From: JBFJKD01 sp041601945
GTDB taxonomy: Bacteria > Pseudomonadota > Gammaproteobacteria > Pseudomonadales > Porticoccaceae
DNA length: 6,260 bases
Reading direction: 5' to 3'
NCBI GenBank assembly: GCA_041601945.1
Contig: JBFIHG010000072.1
Span: forward strand, 1-6,260
The translations under genes and the position numbers were made by a program. The notes beneath the pieces are model-generated. The model worked only from the letters and a program-made list of their open reading frames with translations. It searched no databases and had not been told where the DNA came from. Below are positions 1 through 5,993 of this stretch, piece after piece. Every line of letters begins with the position of its first letter. Position 1 is the first letter of the stretch.

Positions 1-52
1 GGGTCACAAACGTCAGCAGCGCAGCGCGCCGCTCGGTGCTAAGAGTGTTCAC
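1..52 (-). CDS. Possible 5' end of another gene, cut by window edge
   Basis: A minus-strand frame opens at a GTG (50-52) and stays open to the window edge, giving 17 codons: VNTLSTERRAALLTFVT. An AAGG ribosome-site-like sequence lies eight bases before the GTG. The start N-x-L-S-T-E-R-R-A faintly recalls the N-terminus of IS1-type transposases and related helix-turn-helix proteins (MN.LSTEKRA...), but 17 residues cannot decide this, and a chance open frame is possible. If real, it would be the next gene downstream in the same direction, 103 nt after the second alpha gene. Confidence 0.3.
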   Translation of the reverse strand, partial: MNTLSTERRAALLTFVT

Positions 53-72
53 TACATTGACCTTGTTTCCGG

Positions 73-99
73 TGCCCGACAGCCAAAAATGCCCGACAG
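73..99. repeat. 10-bp direct repeat, 17-bp period
   Basis: TGCCCGACAG occurs at 73-82 and again, identically, at 90-99, separated by seven bases. The pair lies between the end of the second alpha gene and a possible minus-strand start codon at 50-52. It could be a pair of binding sites for a regulator of the next gene, or part of the end of a mobile element. A 17-bp period is between one and two helix turns, so two proteins would not sit exactly on the same face. Confidence 0.6.
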
Positions 100-154
100 T
101 TATTAGTTTTTACGCAGCACTAACGGCCACGTTATACCACACGGCGTGTCGTCA

Positions 155-1393
155 CTACTCGGCAGTCATAACCTGTTTATAGTGGTTCCAGAAACCGCGA
201 TTCGAGGTTTCGTCCGTCATGTGTCCAGCCATTACCCCGTCGTCATTGTGTTTTTCCCGCTCCAGGCCACGACTCAGATCACACCAGGGGGTACCTGACA
301 ACAGGGCTTTTTGCGAACGCTCGGCAATCGACGCATCGTCTGCCAACAGAAAGGACGATGGTCCGAGCGCGCCTTCGCATTGCCGTAGCAATCTAAAATC
401 GAGTTCCCGCGCGCCCTTGAGAAACATGGGCGTGGCCCACTGGATGGACGTATTTGCGGACACCGGCTGGAAAATAACGATATTCATTTCCCCCAGAAAC
501 AAATTAGGGAAAATCGCCGCATGAGGGGGACCGTCAAACAACCGTTTTTTGGCCACTTCCTCGCCATAAGCTTGCTCGAGACTGCGCACATAGTCGGGTA
601 CTTTTTCAGGTGCCGTGCCGAGCCAGTCGAGGGGACGCTTGTAACCGCCGGTAAAGTCAATTTCCGTGTGACCGTTGCCCCAGTCGCGCACTTCGCCGGG
701 CATCTTCGCCTCTTCACCGGCGAACTCGTCGTACTGGGACTCGAGACTTTGCATCATGGAGCGATGGGTAAAACTAACGTGATAACCATCGGTATCGTTT
801 TCGGGCATCATTTTCCAGTTGGAATCAAAGTGATGCCGCATCCAGCCACCCTCGAGCACAATTTCGCCCTCGGGGGACAAATCGCAGGCGCGGTCGATCA
901 ACTCAAATCCGCGACCCAGATAATCGGCAAACGCCACCGCATCGGGGTTAAACGTGGAAAAAACAAAACCGCGATAGATTTCAGTTCTTAAAGTCTCCAG
1001 GCCCATATTGGCAAAGTCTTTTTTGAACCCCTGCCGGTAGGGAACATCCAGCAAATTGCCCTGCAAATCGTAAATCCAGCCGTGGTAGGGGCAGGCAAAA
1101 TTACGCGCATTACCGCGACTTTGATTACACAACATGTTGCCGCGGTGCTGGCAGCGGTTGGCCATCACGCCGATGCCACCACTCTGATCTCGCGCCATAA
1201 TGACTGAGCGCCGACCAATATCTCGGGTCAGGTAATCACCGGCGTTCGGCAATTCGCTGGCGTGGCCGACAAATACCCAGGAGCGGTAGAAGATCGTCTC
1301 CATTTCTTCATCAAAGATTTTTTCATCGGTGTACAACGAACCGTGAATGCGATCGGTCTGGATTAGCGCTTCGTACTTGTCGACAGTTGCCAT
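155..1393 (-). CDS. Second ring-hydroxylating oxygenase alpha subunit, substrate unknown
   Basis: A 412-residue Rieske oxygenase large subunit, distinct from the other alpha in this window. The Rieske site is C81-Q-H83 and C101-P-Y-H104, with the standard CPYHGW. The catalytic site is in PENDTDGYHVSFTH: D202 as bridging aspartate, H205 and H210 as iron ligands, and DD at 352-353 for the third ligand. All metal residues are present, so it should be active. The frame is open to a GTG at 1417, but the ATG at 1393 is preferred because AGGGG sits seven bases before it and the extension shows no family feature. No beta subunit, ferredoxin or reductase follows within the window. It could be an alpha-only oxygenase, share the beta subunit encoded upstream, or have a partner elsewhere. 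Position after the isomerase suggests a role in polycyclic or substituted-benzoate oxidation, but I cannot name the substrate. Confidence 0.88.
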   Translation of the reverse strand: MATVDKYEALIQTDRIHGSLYTDEKIFDEEMETIFYRSWVFVGHASELPNAGDYLTRDIGRRSVIMARDQSGGIGVMANRCQHRGNMLCNQSRGNARNFACPYHGWIYDLQGNLLDVPYRQGFKKDFANMGLETLRTEIYRGFVFSTFNPDAVAFADYLGRGFELIDRACDLSPEGEIVLEGGWMRHHFDSNWKMMPENDTDGYHVSFTHRSMMQSLESQYDEFAGEEAKMPGEVRDWGNGHTEIDFTGGYKRPLDWLGTAPEKVPDYVRSLEQAYGEEVAKKRLFDGPPHAAIFPNLFLGEMNIVIFQPVSANTSIQWATPMFLKGARELDFRLLRQCEGALGPSSFLLADDASIAERSQKALLSGTPWCDLSRGLEREKHNDDGVMAGHMTDETSNRGFWNHYKQVMTAE

Positions 1394-1439
1394 ATTCGAT
1401 CCCCTTCCCTTCACCACTTACTTGTGTGAACCCCTTTGT

Positions 1440-1469
1440 CAGCCTGGGGTGCATAATACACACGGGCTG
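1440..1469 (-). promoter_or_regulatory. Weak stem-loop after the isomerase gene
   Basis: CAGCC and GGCTG form the outer stem of a possible hairpin in the 83-nt gap between the isomerase and the second alpha gene, with an inner GTG/CAC pairing. No U-run follows, so it does not look like a terminator, and read-through into the next gene is expected. It is short and interrupted and may have no function. Confidence 0.2.
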
Positions 1470-1476
1470 AATGCTT

Positions 1477-2079
1477 TTAGCCAGCCGGGTGCTCTTTTAA
1501 ATAGTCTTCCAGGAACATCAGCCGGTCGTTACCCCACCAGGCCTGATCACCGATCATCATGATGGGTGCTCCAAACACGCCGCGCCGGTGGGCCTCAACG
1601 CAACCCTTGCGGTAGGCGGAGCGGGCCGATGCCGATTCCACGTAGGTCATAAACTCGTCCGTATCCCAGCCCAGGCTATCAGCCACTTTTCTGAGTTCAG
1701 CGGTATCCGTTGGATCGACGCCCTGCCCCCAGATCGCCGCGTAGGCGCGCTCCACATATTGATCCACGTCGCCGCGCTCCGTGGCGTACAGGGTACCTAC
1801 ATTCCAGGGTTCGACTTGCAAATTCTTCGGGAAAGTAAAGGCGACGTTGTATTTTTTTGCCCAGCGCTCGAGATCGGCCAACAGCACCTTTATTTTTGCA
1901 GGAATTTCTCGATTCGATGGACCATAATTCCCAGCCGCAATTTTTGCCTGAGGAATATCGATGGGGTGATAGGCAACGACATAGCCATATCGCTTTGCGA
2001 GACTCGGCAATTGCGTATTAGCGAGATAACTAAAGGGGCTGAGAAAATCAAAATAAAAATCAATCGTTTTTGCCGCCAT
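1477..2079 (-). CDS. nahD: 2-hydroxychromene-2-carboxylate isomerase (NahD family)
   Basis: A 200-residue protein of the DsbA-like, kappa-class glutathione-transferase superfamily. It interconverts 2-hydroxychromene-2-carboxylate and trans-o-hydroxybenzylidenepyruvate in the upper naphthalene pathway, using glutathione, in the cytoplasm. The N-terminus DFYFDFLSPFSYLAN matches NahD, and S14 corresponds to the catalytic Ser11 of the Pseudomonas enzyme. Further on come the cis-proline loop GVFGAP (167-172) and WGNDRL (182-187), both family marks. Length equals the usual 200 or so residues. The ATG has GGGAG ten bases upstream. It lies between two oxygenase alpha genes, and its substrate is a ring-cleavage product of a bicyclic or larger aromatic, which links this operon to polycyclic substrates. 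A related isomerase acting on phenanthrene- or dibenzothiophene-derived analogues is equally possible. Confidence 0.93.
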   Translation of the reverse strand: MAAKTIDFYFDFLSPFSYLANTQLPSLAKRYGYVVAYHPIDIPQAKIAAGNYGPSNREIPAKIKVLLADLERWAKKYNVAFTFPKNLQVEPWNVGTLYATERGDVDQYVERAYAAIWGQGVDPTDTAELRKVADSLGWDTDEFMTYVESASARSAYRKGCVEAHRRGVFGAPIMMIGDQAWWGNDRLMFLEDYLKEHPAG

Positions 2080-2125
2080 ACTGGCTGTACTCCCGTGTCT
2101 TAAATTATTTTGTTATCCCCTGCCT

Positions 2126-2167
2126 GGTCGCTATCAATAACTTTTCTCAGTGCGGTTAATAGCGACC
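2126..2167 (-). promoter_or_regulatory. 12-bp stem-loop between alpha subunit and isomerase genes
   Basis: In the 97-nt gap, GGTCGCTATTAA pairs with TTGATAGCGACC across an 18-nt loop in the sense transcript, giving 11 Watson-Crick pairs and one G-U pair. Read from the other strand the same position is a C-A mismatch, so the structure is better as minus-strand RNA, which argues for a role in the transcript. There is no U-run directly after it, so it is not a standard terminator. It may protect the 3' end of the oxygenase message, mark a processing site, or lower expression of the downstream genes. A protein operator with 9-bp exact half-sites is the alternative. Confidence 0.55.
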
Positions 2168-2177
2168 TGCTGTCAAT

Positions 2178-3425
2178 TTAAACAGCCATGGTCTGGCGAT
2201 AATACTCCCAAAATCCCGCAATGGATCCCTCGGTAACCAGATGGTCGGCATCTTCGGCCTTGCCGCCGCCCATACCAATATAGGAAGTCTTGTCCTGCTC
2301 GCGAATCACCGCGTTGTGGACAATCTCCACCGCCTCGCCATCTTCCATGGAAATCAATCCGGCGGGGCCAATTAAGTTGCCCTGCTTGAGCCGGATGCCC
2401 TGCATTTGCGCATCGTCGTCGGTGTAGCCGAACTGGGTCCACACCAGTTCAAAAGCGTCTGGCCCTTTGGTGACAATCTGGCGCACCGCCAGGGTGTTGG
2501 CGATTTGCTGCAACACGAGATTGGGGAATACCGCCAAAATAACCAGGGTTACGCCGTCCGCAAACTCCTTGCGCCCCGCCAGCAGGGACGGATCCTGAAG
2601 TTTAAAGTCGGCGTTAAAGGTACGCGTGTCTTTGTAGTCGTCGGTCTTGCCGTCATCGGTGCCCTGGCTGGCCGTTAACATGGAATGGCGCCGGGCAGCG
2701 TCCATATGGCAAACGCCGGTTTGCGATGATCGGTACAGGCCAAACGTGGTGTGAAACAGGTGTAACAGACTGGCATGGTAAGGGTCGCGGGTGTTTTCGG
2801 CGTACAGTTTCCAGTTGCCGCGCACATATTGCCGCTGGTCCCCAAGTACAGTTATCGGACGATTGCAGATACGCTTGATGGCATCTACAGTCATTGGCCC
2901 GAGATAGTCCAGCAACGGGGCGCTGCGCTCGGAGAATGTGGCAAACACCAACCCGCCCACCGCATCCACCCGCAACTTGTGCAGGCTGTGCTCTTTCATA
3001 TCGAATGATTTCGGCATGCCACCGTTGCCCGCCAGACCGCGACGGAATGGTACCCCCAGCAGATCACCTTTAAGGTTGTAGGCCCACTGGTGATACACGC
3101 ACTCCAGGTTGGTAACATTGCCGCGCTGCTCGCGACACACCAGAGCACCACGGTGCGCACAACTGTTAACGACGACGTTCAGGCCGCCCTCTTCGTCGCG
3201 CATCAATATGACCGGGGTCTCGCCAATGTAGGTTGACTTGAAGTCCCCCGCGTTGGCCACTTCCGCTTCCAACCCCACAAAACTCCAGTTTTCTCCGCGA
3301 AAAATGCGCTCCTGCTCCAGGTCGTACACCGCCCGGTCGGTAAACACCCCATAGGGCACACGGCAGATGCTTTGATCTTCGGGCCAGGTTACAGCCGTCC
3401 TGTCACTCGCAAATATCGTATTCAT
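2178..3425 (-). CDS. Large (alpha) subunit of salicylate/anthranilate-type ring hydroxylase
   Basis: A 415-residue catalytic subunit of a Rieske non-haem iron oxygenase. The N-terminal Rieske domain has C89-A-H91 and C109-V-Y-H112. The catalytic domain has AENTRDPYH with D214 (the bridging aspartate), iron ligands H217 and H222, and the acidic site ED at 361-362 for the third ligand. CVYHQW, with Gln where most families have Gly, followed by GVPFRRG and GGMP, is to my recollection typical of the NagG / AndAc / sphingomonad salicylate 1-hydroxylase branch. The ATG has GGGAG seven bases upstream and follows the beta stop by 19 nt. Likely substrates are salicylate or anthranilate and derivatives. 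The adjacent catechol 2,3-dioxygenase favours conversion of salicylate to catechol over 5-hydroxylation to gentisate, but sequence alone does not prove this. Confidence 0.92.
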   Translation of the reverse strand: MNTIFASDRTAVTWPEDQSICRVPYGVFTDRAVYDLEQERIFRGENWSFVGLEAEVANAGDFKSTYIGETPVILMRDEEGGLNVVVNSCAHRGALVCREQRGNVTNLECVYHQWAYNLKGDLLGVPFRRGLAGNGGMPKSFDMKEHSLHKLRVDAVGGLVFATFSERSAPLLDYLGPMTVDAIKRICNRPITVLGDQRQYVRGNWKLYAENTRDPYHASLLHLFHTTFGLYRSSQTGVCHMDAARRHSMLTASQGTDDGKTDDYKDTRTFNADFKLQDPSLLAGRKEFADGVTLVILAVFPNLVLQQIANTLAVRQIVTKGPDAFELVWTQFGYTDDDAQMQGIRLKQGNLIGPAGLISMEDGEAVEIVHNAVIREQDKTSYIGMGGGKAEDADHLVTEGSIAGFWEYYRQTMAV

Positions 3426-3444
3426 TTATAAACTCCCGCCGACG

Positions 3445-3936
3445 TTAAATCGGGGTGACCATCAAACTCTGAATTTGGTAGGTATCAAAAATCGCCAGCT
3501 TTTCCTTAAATTTCAAACCGCCCTCGGTGGCTACGATCTTGTCCAGGTATTTGCCGGCGTTATAAATTTCCGTGGCCCCATCGGTACGCGTTTGCAGCAC
3601 CACGTAATTGCTTTGCACGGACACAACGCCCTGGTCGACTGCTTTGACATTCACATTACTGACGATGTGGCGATAAAAATGCGCGGCATAAATATTTGCC
3701 TTGCGCAGGGATACAATACGATCCACCAGCATCCCTTTGCTGTCGCAGAAAATCGCGGCGACCGGGAGATTGCGATCGGCATTCTCGCGCGGGATGACCT
3801 TGTAGACCGCATCGTCGACAAAATACTCCGGCCACTCCTCCAGCCTGTTGTCGTCAATACACTCCACATAACCGGCTTGCAATTTCTCGACGTGATACTG
3901 CAATTCAGGCGCAGACAACTTCTCGACATTTAGCAT
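3445..3936 (-). CDS. Small (beta) subunit of salicylate/anthranilate-type ring hydroxylase
   Basis: This 163-residue protein is the structural beta subunit of an alpha3beta3 Rieske oxygenase, with a cystatin/SnoaL-like fold and no metal site. The key stretch is at 63-93: FCDSKGML, VDRIVSLR, then ANIYAAHFYRH. These motifs and the short length match NagH and AndAd (about 160 residues) rather than naphthalene or biphenyl dioxygenase beta subunits (about 185-195 residues). Translation starts three bases after the ferredoxin stop, with only a weak GAGAG upstream, so coupling is likely. The gene lies upstream of its alpha subunit, the reverse of the common alpha-beta order. The family is clear; the substrate must be inferred from the alpha subunit and neighbours. 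Confidence 0.9.
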   Translation of the reverse strand: MLNVEKLSAPELQYHVEKLQAGYVECIDDNRLEEWPEYFVDDAVYKVIPRENADRNLPVAAIFCDSKGMLVDRIVSLRKANIYAAHFYRHIVSNVNVKAVDQGVVSVQSNYVVLQTRTDGATEIYNAGKYLDKIVATEGGLKFKEKLAIFDTYQIQSLMVTPI

Positions 3937-3939
3937 CGA

Positions 3940-4266
3940 TCAGCTCTCGGCCGATGCTTTGGGAATACAGATTTTGTCGCCCTGCACCGTCACCGGATAA
4001 CTCTTGAGAGGCACAGTGCAGGGAAACGAAGTTGCCTCACCGGTTTTGATATTAAACGCACCGCCGTGGAAGGGACACTCGATCTCCTCCCCCTCCTGGT
4101 AACCATCCGTCATCATGGCCATACCGTGGGTGCAGATATTTCCGGTTACATAAAACGCTCCGTCAAGGGCGTATACGGCCAATGGCGGAAACCCTTCCGG
4201 ATTTACCGCGACAGGTTTTTCTTCTTCCACATCACTCGTGCTGCACAACTCAATCAGTTCGCTCAT
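3940..4266 (-). CDS. Rieske-type 2Fe-2S ferredoxin of the ring hydroxylase
   Basis: A 108-residue cytoplasmic ferredoxin that passes electrons from the reductase to the terminal oxygenase. The Rieske cluster motif is complete: C45-T-H47 and, after 16 residues, C64-P-F-H67, followed by GGAFNIKTGEA and the conserved FPC. This pattern fits the NahAb/NagAb/AndAb ferredoxins of three-component dioxygenases, which are about 105 residues. The frame can be extended two codons to a GTG at 4272, but the ATG at 4266 is preferred: AAGG lies five bases upstream, and the protein then starts MSELIEL. Its stop TGA is three bases from the beta-subunit ATG, so the two are almost certainly translationally coupled. 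With the reductase it completes the electron chain for the oxygenase that follows. Confidence 0.95.
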   Translation of the reverse strand: MSELIELCSTSDVEEEKPVAVNPEGFPPLAVYALDGAFYVTGNICTHGMAMMTDGYQEGEEIECPFHGGAFNIKTGEATSFPCTVPLKSYPVTVQGDKICIPKASAES

Positions 4267-4284
4267 AACCACCTTACATTGTCG

Positions 4285-4386
4285 TCAATAAAGTACCTGA
4301 ATTTTGCGGATGATAGCCATCTCTGAGATGCAGTTTATGGCTCGCTTCGAGCGCCCGATTTTGTAGCAGTCCGGCCGCATAAGCAT
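4285..4386 (-). other. Possible 33-codon small ORF between reductase and ferredoxin
   Basis: The 130-nt gap after the reductase holds an open frame from ATG to TGA of 33 residues (MLMRPDCYKIGRSK... ending KIQVLY). A good ribosome site, GAGGA, lies seven bases before the ATG and overlaps the reductase TGA stop, which would allow coupled translation. GC at third codon positions is about 67%, closer to a real gene than the other frames of this gap. The peptide would be basic, with two cysteines (residues 7 and 19), and has no recognised motif. Its stop lies 18 bases before the ferredoxin ATG. With 33 codons, chance openness is quite possible, so this is a candidate only. Confidence 0.3.
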
Positions 4387-4396
4387 TATCCGTTCC

Positions 4397-5419
4397 TCAA
4401 TAAAATCGGTCGTAATGTATTTGGTCAAACGGTACGCCGTTTTCCATAATCAACGTTTTACTTAACGCATCGGTCATCGGTGGCGGCCCACAGAAATAAT
4501 ACTCGTAGTCTTTGAGGCGGTCACCGAGGGTTTGTTCCACCAGCTGATGCACAAAACACACCGGGCCGTCCCAGTCGGAGCCTTTAGCCAGCTCCGCATC
4601 AGACACTGCGTTGTAATTGATAACGCGATCGCGCAGCAGCGGATCTTCGCCGATCAGGCGGGTGGTGCAAATATCCTGGGGGCCGCGCCCACCGTAAAAC
4701 AAATAAATCTTGCGCTCCGCCATGCGCGGATCCAGCGCAGCGGCGCGTACAATTGACAATACCGGGGACAACCCGGACCCACCACCGACACACACGATAT
4801 CTCGCGGGACGTCGGGGCACAGATAGGACAGGCCATAGGGACCGTCTATCTCCAACGTATCGCCGACTTTTATCTGTTCAAATAACAGGCCGCTGGCTTT
4901 CCCGTTGGGCATTTTCTTGATCACAAAATGCCACTCACCGTCTTCATTTGGCAAGTTACACATGGAGTAACCCCGCGAACCCTGCACGCCGGGAAAGTCG
5001 ATCAGTGCAAACTGGCCCGGCAGGAACTGTGCGGGGCGCTCGGTTTTAAACCGAAACTCACACATATCGGCAGTCAACATCACTCTTTCGCTGAGCGTTG
5101 CGCTCATGCGCCAGGGCCGAAATTGCGTGATCGCTTTGGCATCCGGGCGAACTTTGATTGTGCAGTCCGTGGTCGGAATGCTCTGACAGCTCAGTTTGCG
5201 ACCTTTTTGAATATCCCGCGGAGAAAGCCCTGGAGCGCTCTCCCAAATATTCGCCACGTCACCCTCGAGCAACTCGAATTTGCAACTTCCACAGCCACCG
5301 GAGTTACATTCATAGGGTAACCCCACGCCACTGCGCAGAGCCGCGCGCAGCAGGGTATCCCCCGCGCGACACGCAAACTCCGACTCCTGACCGGCGAGGG
5401 AAATTTTAAATTCCGACAT
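4397..5419 (-). CDS. Ring-hydroxylating oxygenase reductase (2Fe-2S ferredoxin + FAD/NAD domains)
   Basis: This 340-residue electron-transfer protein takes a hydride from NAD(P)H and feeds electrons one at a time to the Rieske ferredoxin encoded next. It has three modules. The N-terminal plant-type 2Fe-2S domain has cluster cysteines C38, C43, C46 and C78. The FAD-binding domain has RGYSM at 149-153. The nicotinamide-binding domain has GGGSGLSP at 212-219 and CGPPPM at 310-315, ending in the usual IHYDRFY tail. Length and order match the NahAa/NagAa and phenol-hydroxylase-type reductases (about 330-350 residues). The ATG is well placed, with AAGGA six bases upstream. The TGA stop overlaps a GAGGA motif that could serve a downstream small ORF. 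The physiological partner is inferred from gene position; such reductases often serve several oxygenases, so it may also support the second alpha subunit. Confidence 0.95.
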   Translation of the reverse strand: MSEFKISLAGQESEFACRAGDTLLRAALRSGVGLPYECNSGGCGSCKFELLEGDVANIWESAPGLSPRDIQKGRKLSCQSIPTTDCTIKVRPDAKAITQFRPWRMSATLSERVMLTADMCEFRFKTERPAQFLPGQFALIDFPGVQGSRGYSMCNLPNEDGEWHFVIKKMPNGKASGLLFEQIKVGDTLEIDGPYGLSYLCPDVPRDIVCVGGGSGLSPVLSIVRAAALDPRMAERKIYLFYGGRGPQDICTTRLIGEDPLLRDRVINYNAVSDAELAKGSDWDGPVCFVHQLVEQTLGDRLKDYEYYFCGPPPMTDALSKTLIMENGVPFDQIHYDRFY

Positions 5420-5428
5420 ATTTAGTCC

Positions 5429-5539
5429 TTACTTCCAAAACTGCTCAATTTGACGATACGATGTGTGGGCTTGGGCTGAATACAGTCTGACGACGCATTC
5501 TGGTTTCACTGCCGGATGTGACAACCGAATTGCTGCCAT
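5429..5539 (-). other. Possible 36-codon small ORF between DUF336 gene and reductase
   Basis: The 130-nt gap before the reductase contains an open frame from ATG to TAA of 36 residues, starting MAAIRLSHPA and ending YRQIEQFWK. Its TAA sits inside the reductase ribosome site (AAGTAAGGA), and the frame is the same as the reductase, four codons upstream of its ATG. This would suit a leader peptide with translational coupling. Against it, the only purine-rich sequence before the ATG (TGAGGG) is just one base away, which is too close for a good ribosome site. GC at third codon positions is about 47%, lower than expected for a real gene here. I recognise no family. It may simply be a chance open frame. 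Confidence 0.2.
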
Positions 5540-5549
5540 CCCTCACGGC

Positions 5550-5978
5550 TTACGCTAACCCCAACTCGGCCAGCCCTGCCTGCGCGCACTCGGTGTCCTC
5601 GGCTTCACTGCCGCCGGAAACGCCGATACCGCCAATCAGGTCTTCCTGCTCCAGAATCGGCAGACCACCGCCGAAAGTAACCACGCCCTCGCGGCGCACA
5701 ATACCAGCCTCAAGCCCCGGATTATCTTCGAAAATGGTCTTCCAGTGCCCACTGGGCATACCAAATCCCGCCGATGTAAACGCCTTGTCCCGGGCAATTT
5801 CCATGGAGTGAATAAACGCCCGGTCCATGCGTAAAAAAGCCATCTCCAGCCCGGCGGAATCACACACCGACACATTGATGCGAATGCCCATTTGTTCGGC
5901 CTTGCGCACAGCAGCCTGCGCCGCCGTCATTGCTGCGGCGCAGGAGATGGTTTTACGGGTTACGGATACACTACTCAT
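5550..5978 (-). CDS. GlcG/HbpS-type DUF336 protein
   Basis: A 142-residue protein of the GlcG/HbpS/PduO-C family (DUF336, PF03928). The whole domain is present: an N-terminal helix (about 10-32), the strand with CDSAG at 39-43, a helix with ARDKA at 62-66, the FGGGLPI loop at 102-108 and LIGGIGVSGGS at 114-124. No signal peptide or membrane segment is seen, so it is probably cytoplasmic. HbpS in Streptomyces binds haem and senses redox stress, but most members have no known reaction. Small members of this family recur in aromatic-degradation operons; NahX of the naphthalene plasmids may be one, from memory. The start ATG is 15 nt after the dioxygenase stop, with a weak GGGA ribosome site, so expression is probably coupled. 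Possible roles are haem or cofactor handling or protection of the iron enzymes next door. The family call is firm; the function is open. Confidence 0.88.
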   Translation of the reverse strand: MSSVSVTRKTISCAAAMTAAQAAVRKAEQMGIRINVSVCDSAGLEMAFLRMDRAFIHSMEIARDKAFTSAGFGMPSGHWKTIFEDNPGLEAGIVRREGVVTFGGGLPILEQEDLIGGIGVSGGSEAEDTECAQAGLAELGLA

Positions 5979-5993
5979 AAAGGTTCATTCCCA

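Noticed and set aside
73..99. CRISPR-like repeat
   Set aside because: Only two 10-bp copies with a 7-base spacer; too short and too few for a CRISPR array.
121..134. Palindrome TAACG/CGTTA with a 4-base loop after the second alpha gene, considered as a terminator
   Set aside because: The stem is only five pairs and no U-run follows in the sense transcript.
521..991. 156-codon plus-strand open frame
   Set aside because: It lies antisense to the second alpha subunit, whose Rieske and iron motifs prove the minus strand is coding; the plus-strand product has no recognisable domain.
1394..1417. Eight-codon N-terminal extension of the second alpha subunit from a GTG
   Set aside because: The ribosome site AGGGG lies inside this extension, seven bases before the ATG at 1393, so the ATG is the better start.
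1588..2103. 171-codon plus-strand open frame
   Set aside because: It mirrors the isomerase gene, which has clear NahD motifs on the minus strand; treated as an antisense shadow.
2171..2176. TTGACA on the minus strand, resembling a -35 box before the isomerase
   Set aside because: No acceptable -10 sequence lies 16-18 bases downstream; the hexamer there is GCACTG.
3475..3933. 152-codon plus-strand open frame
   Set aside because: It covers almost exactly the beta-subunit gene on the opposite strand and shows no family motif.
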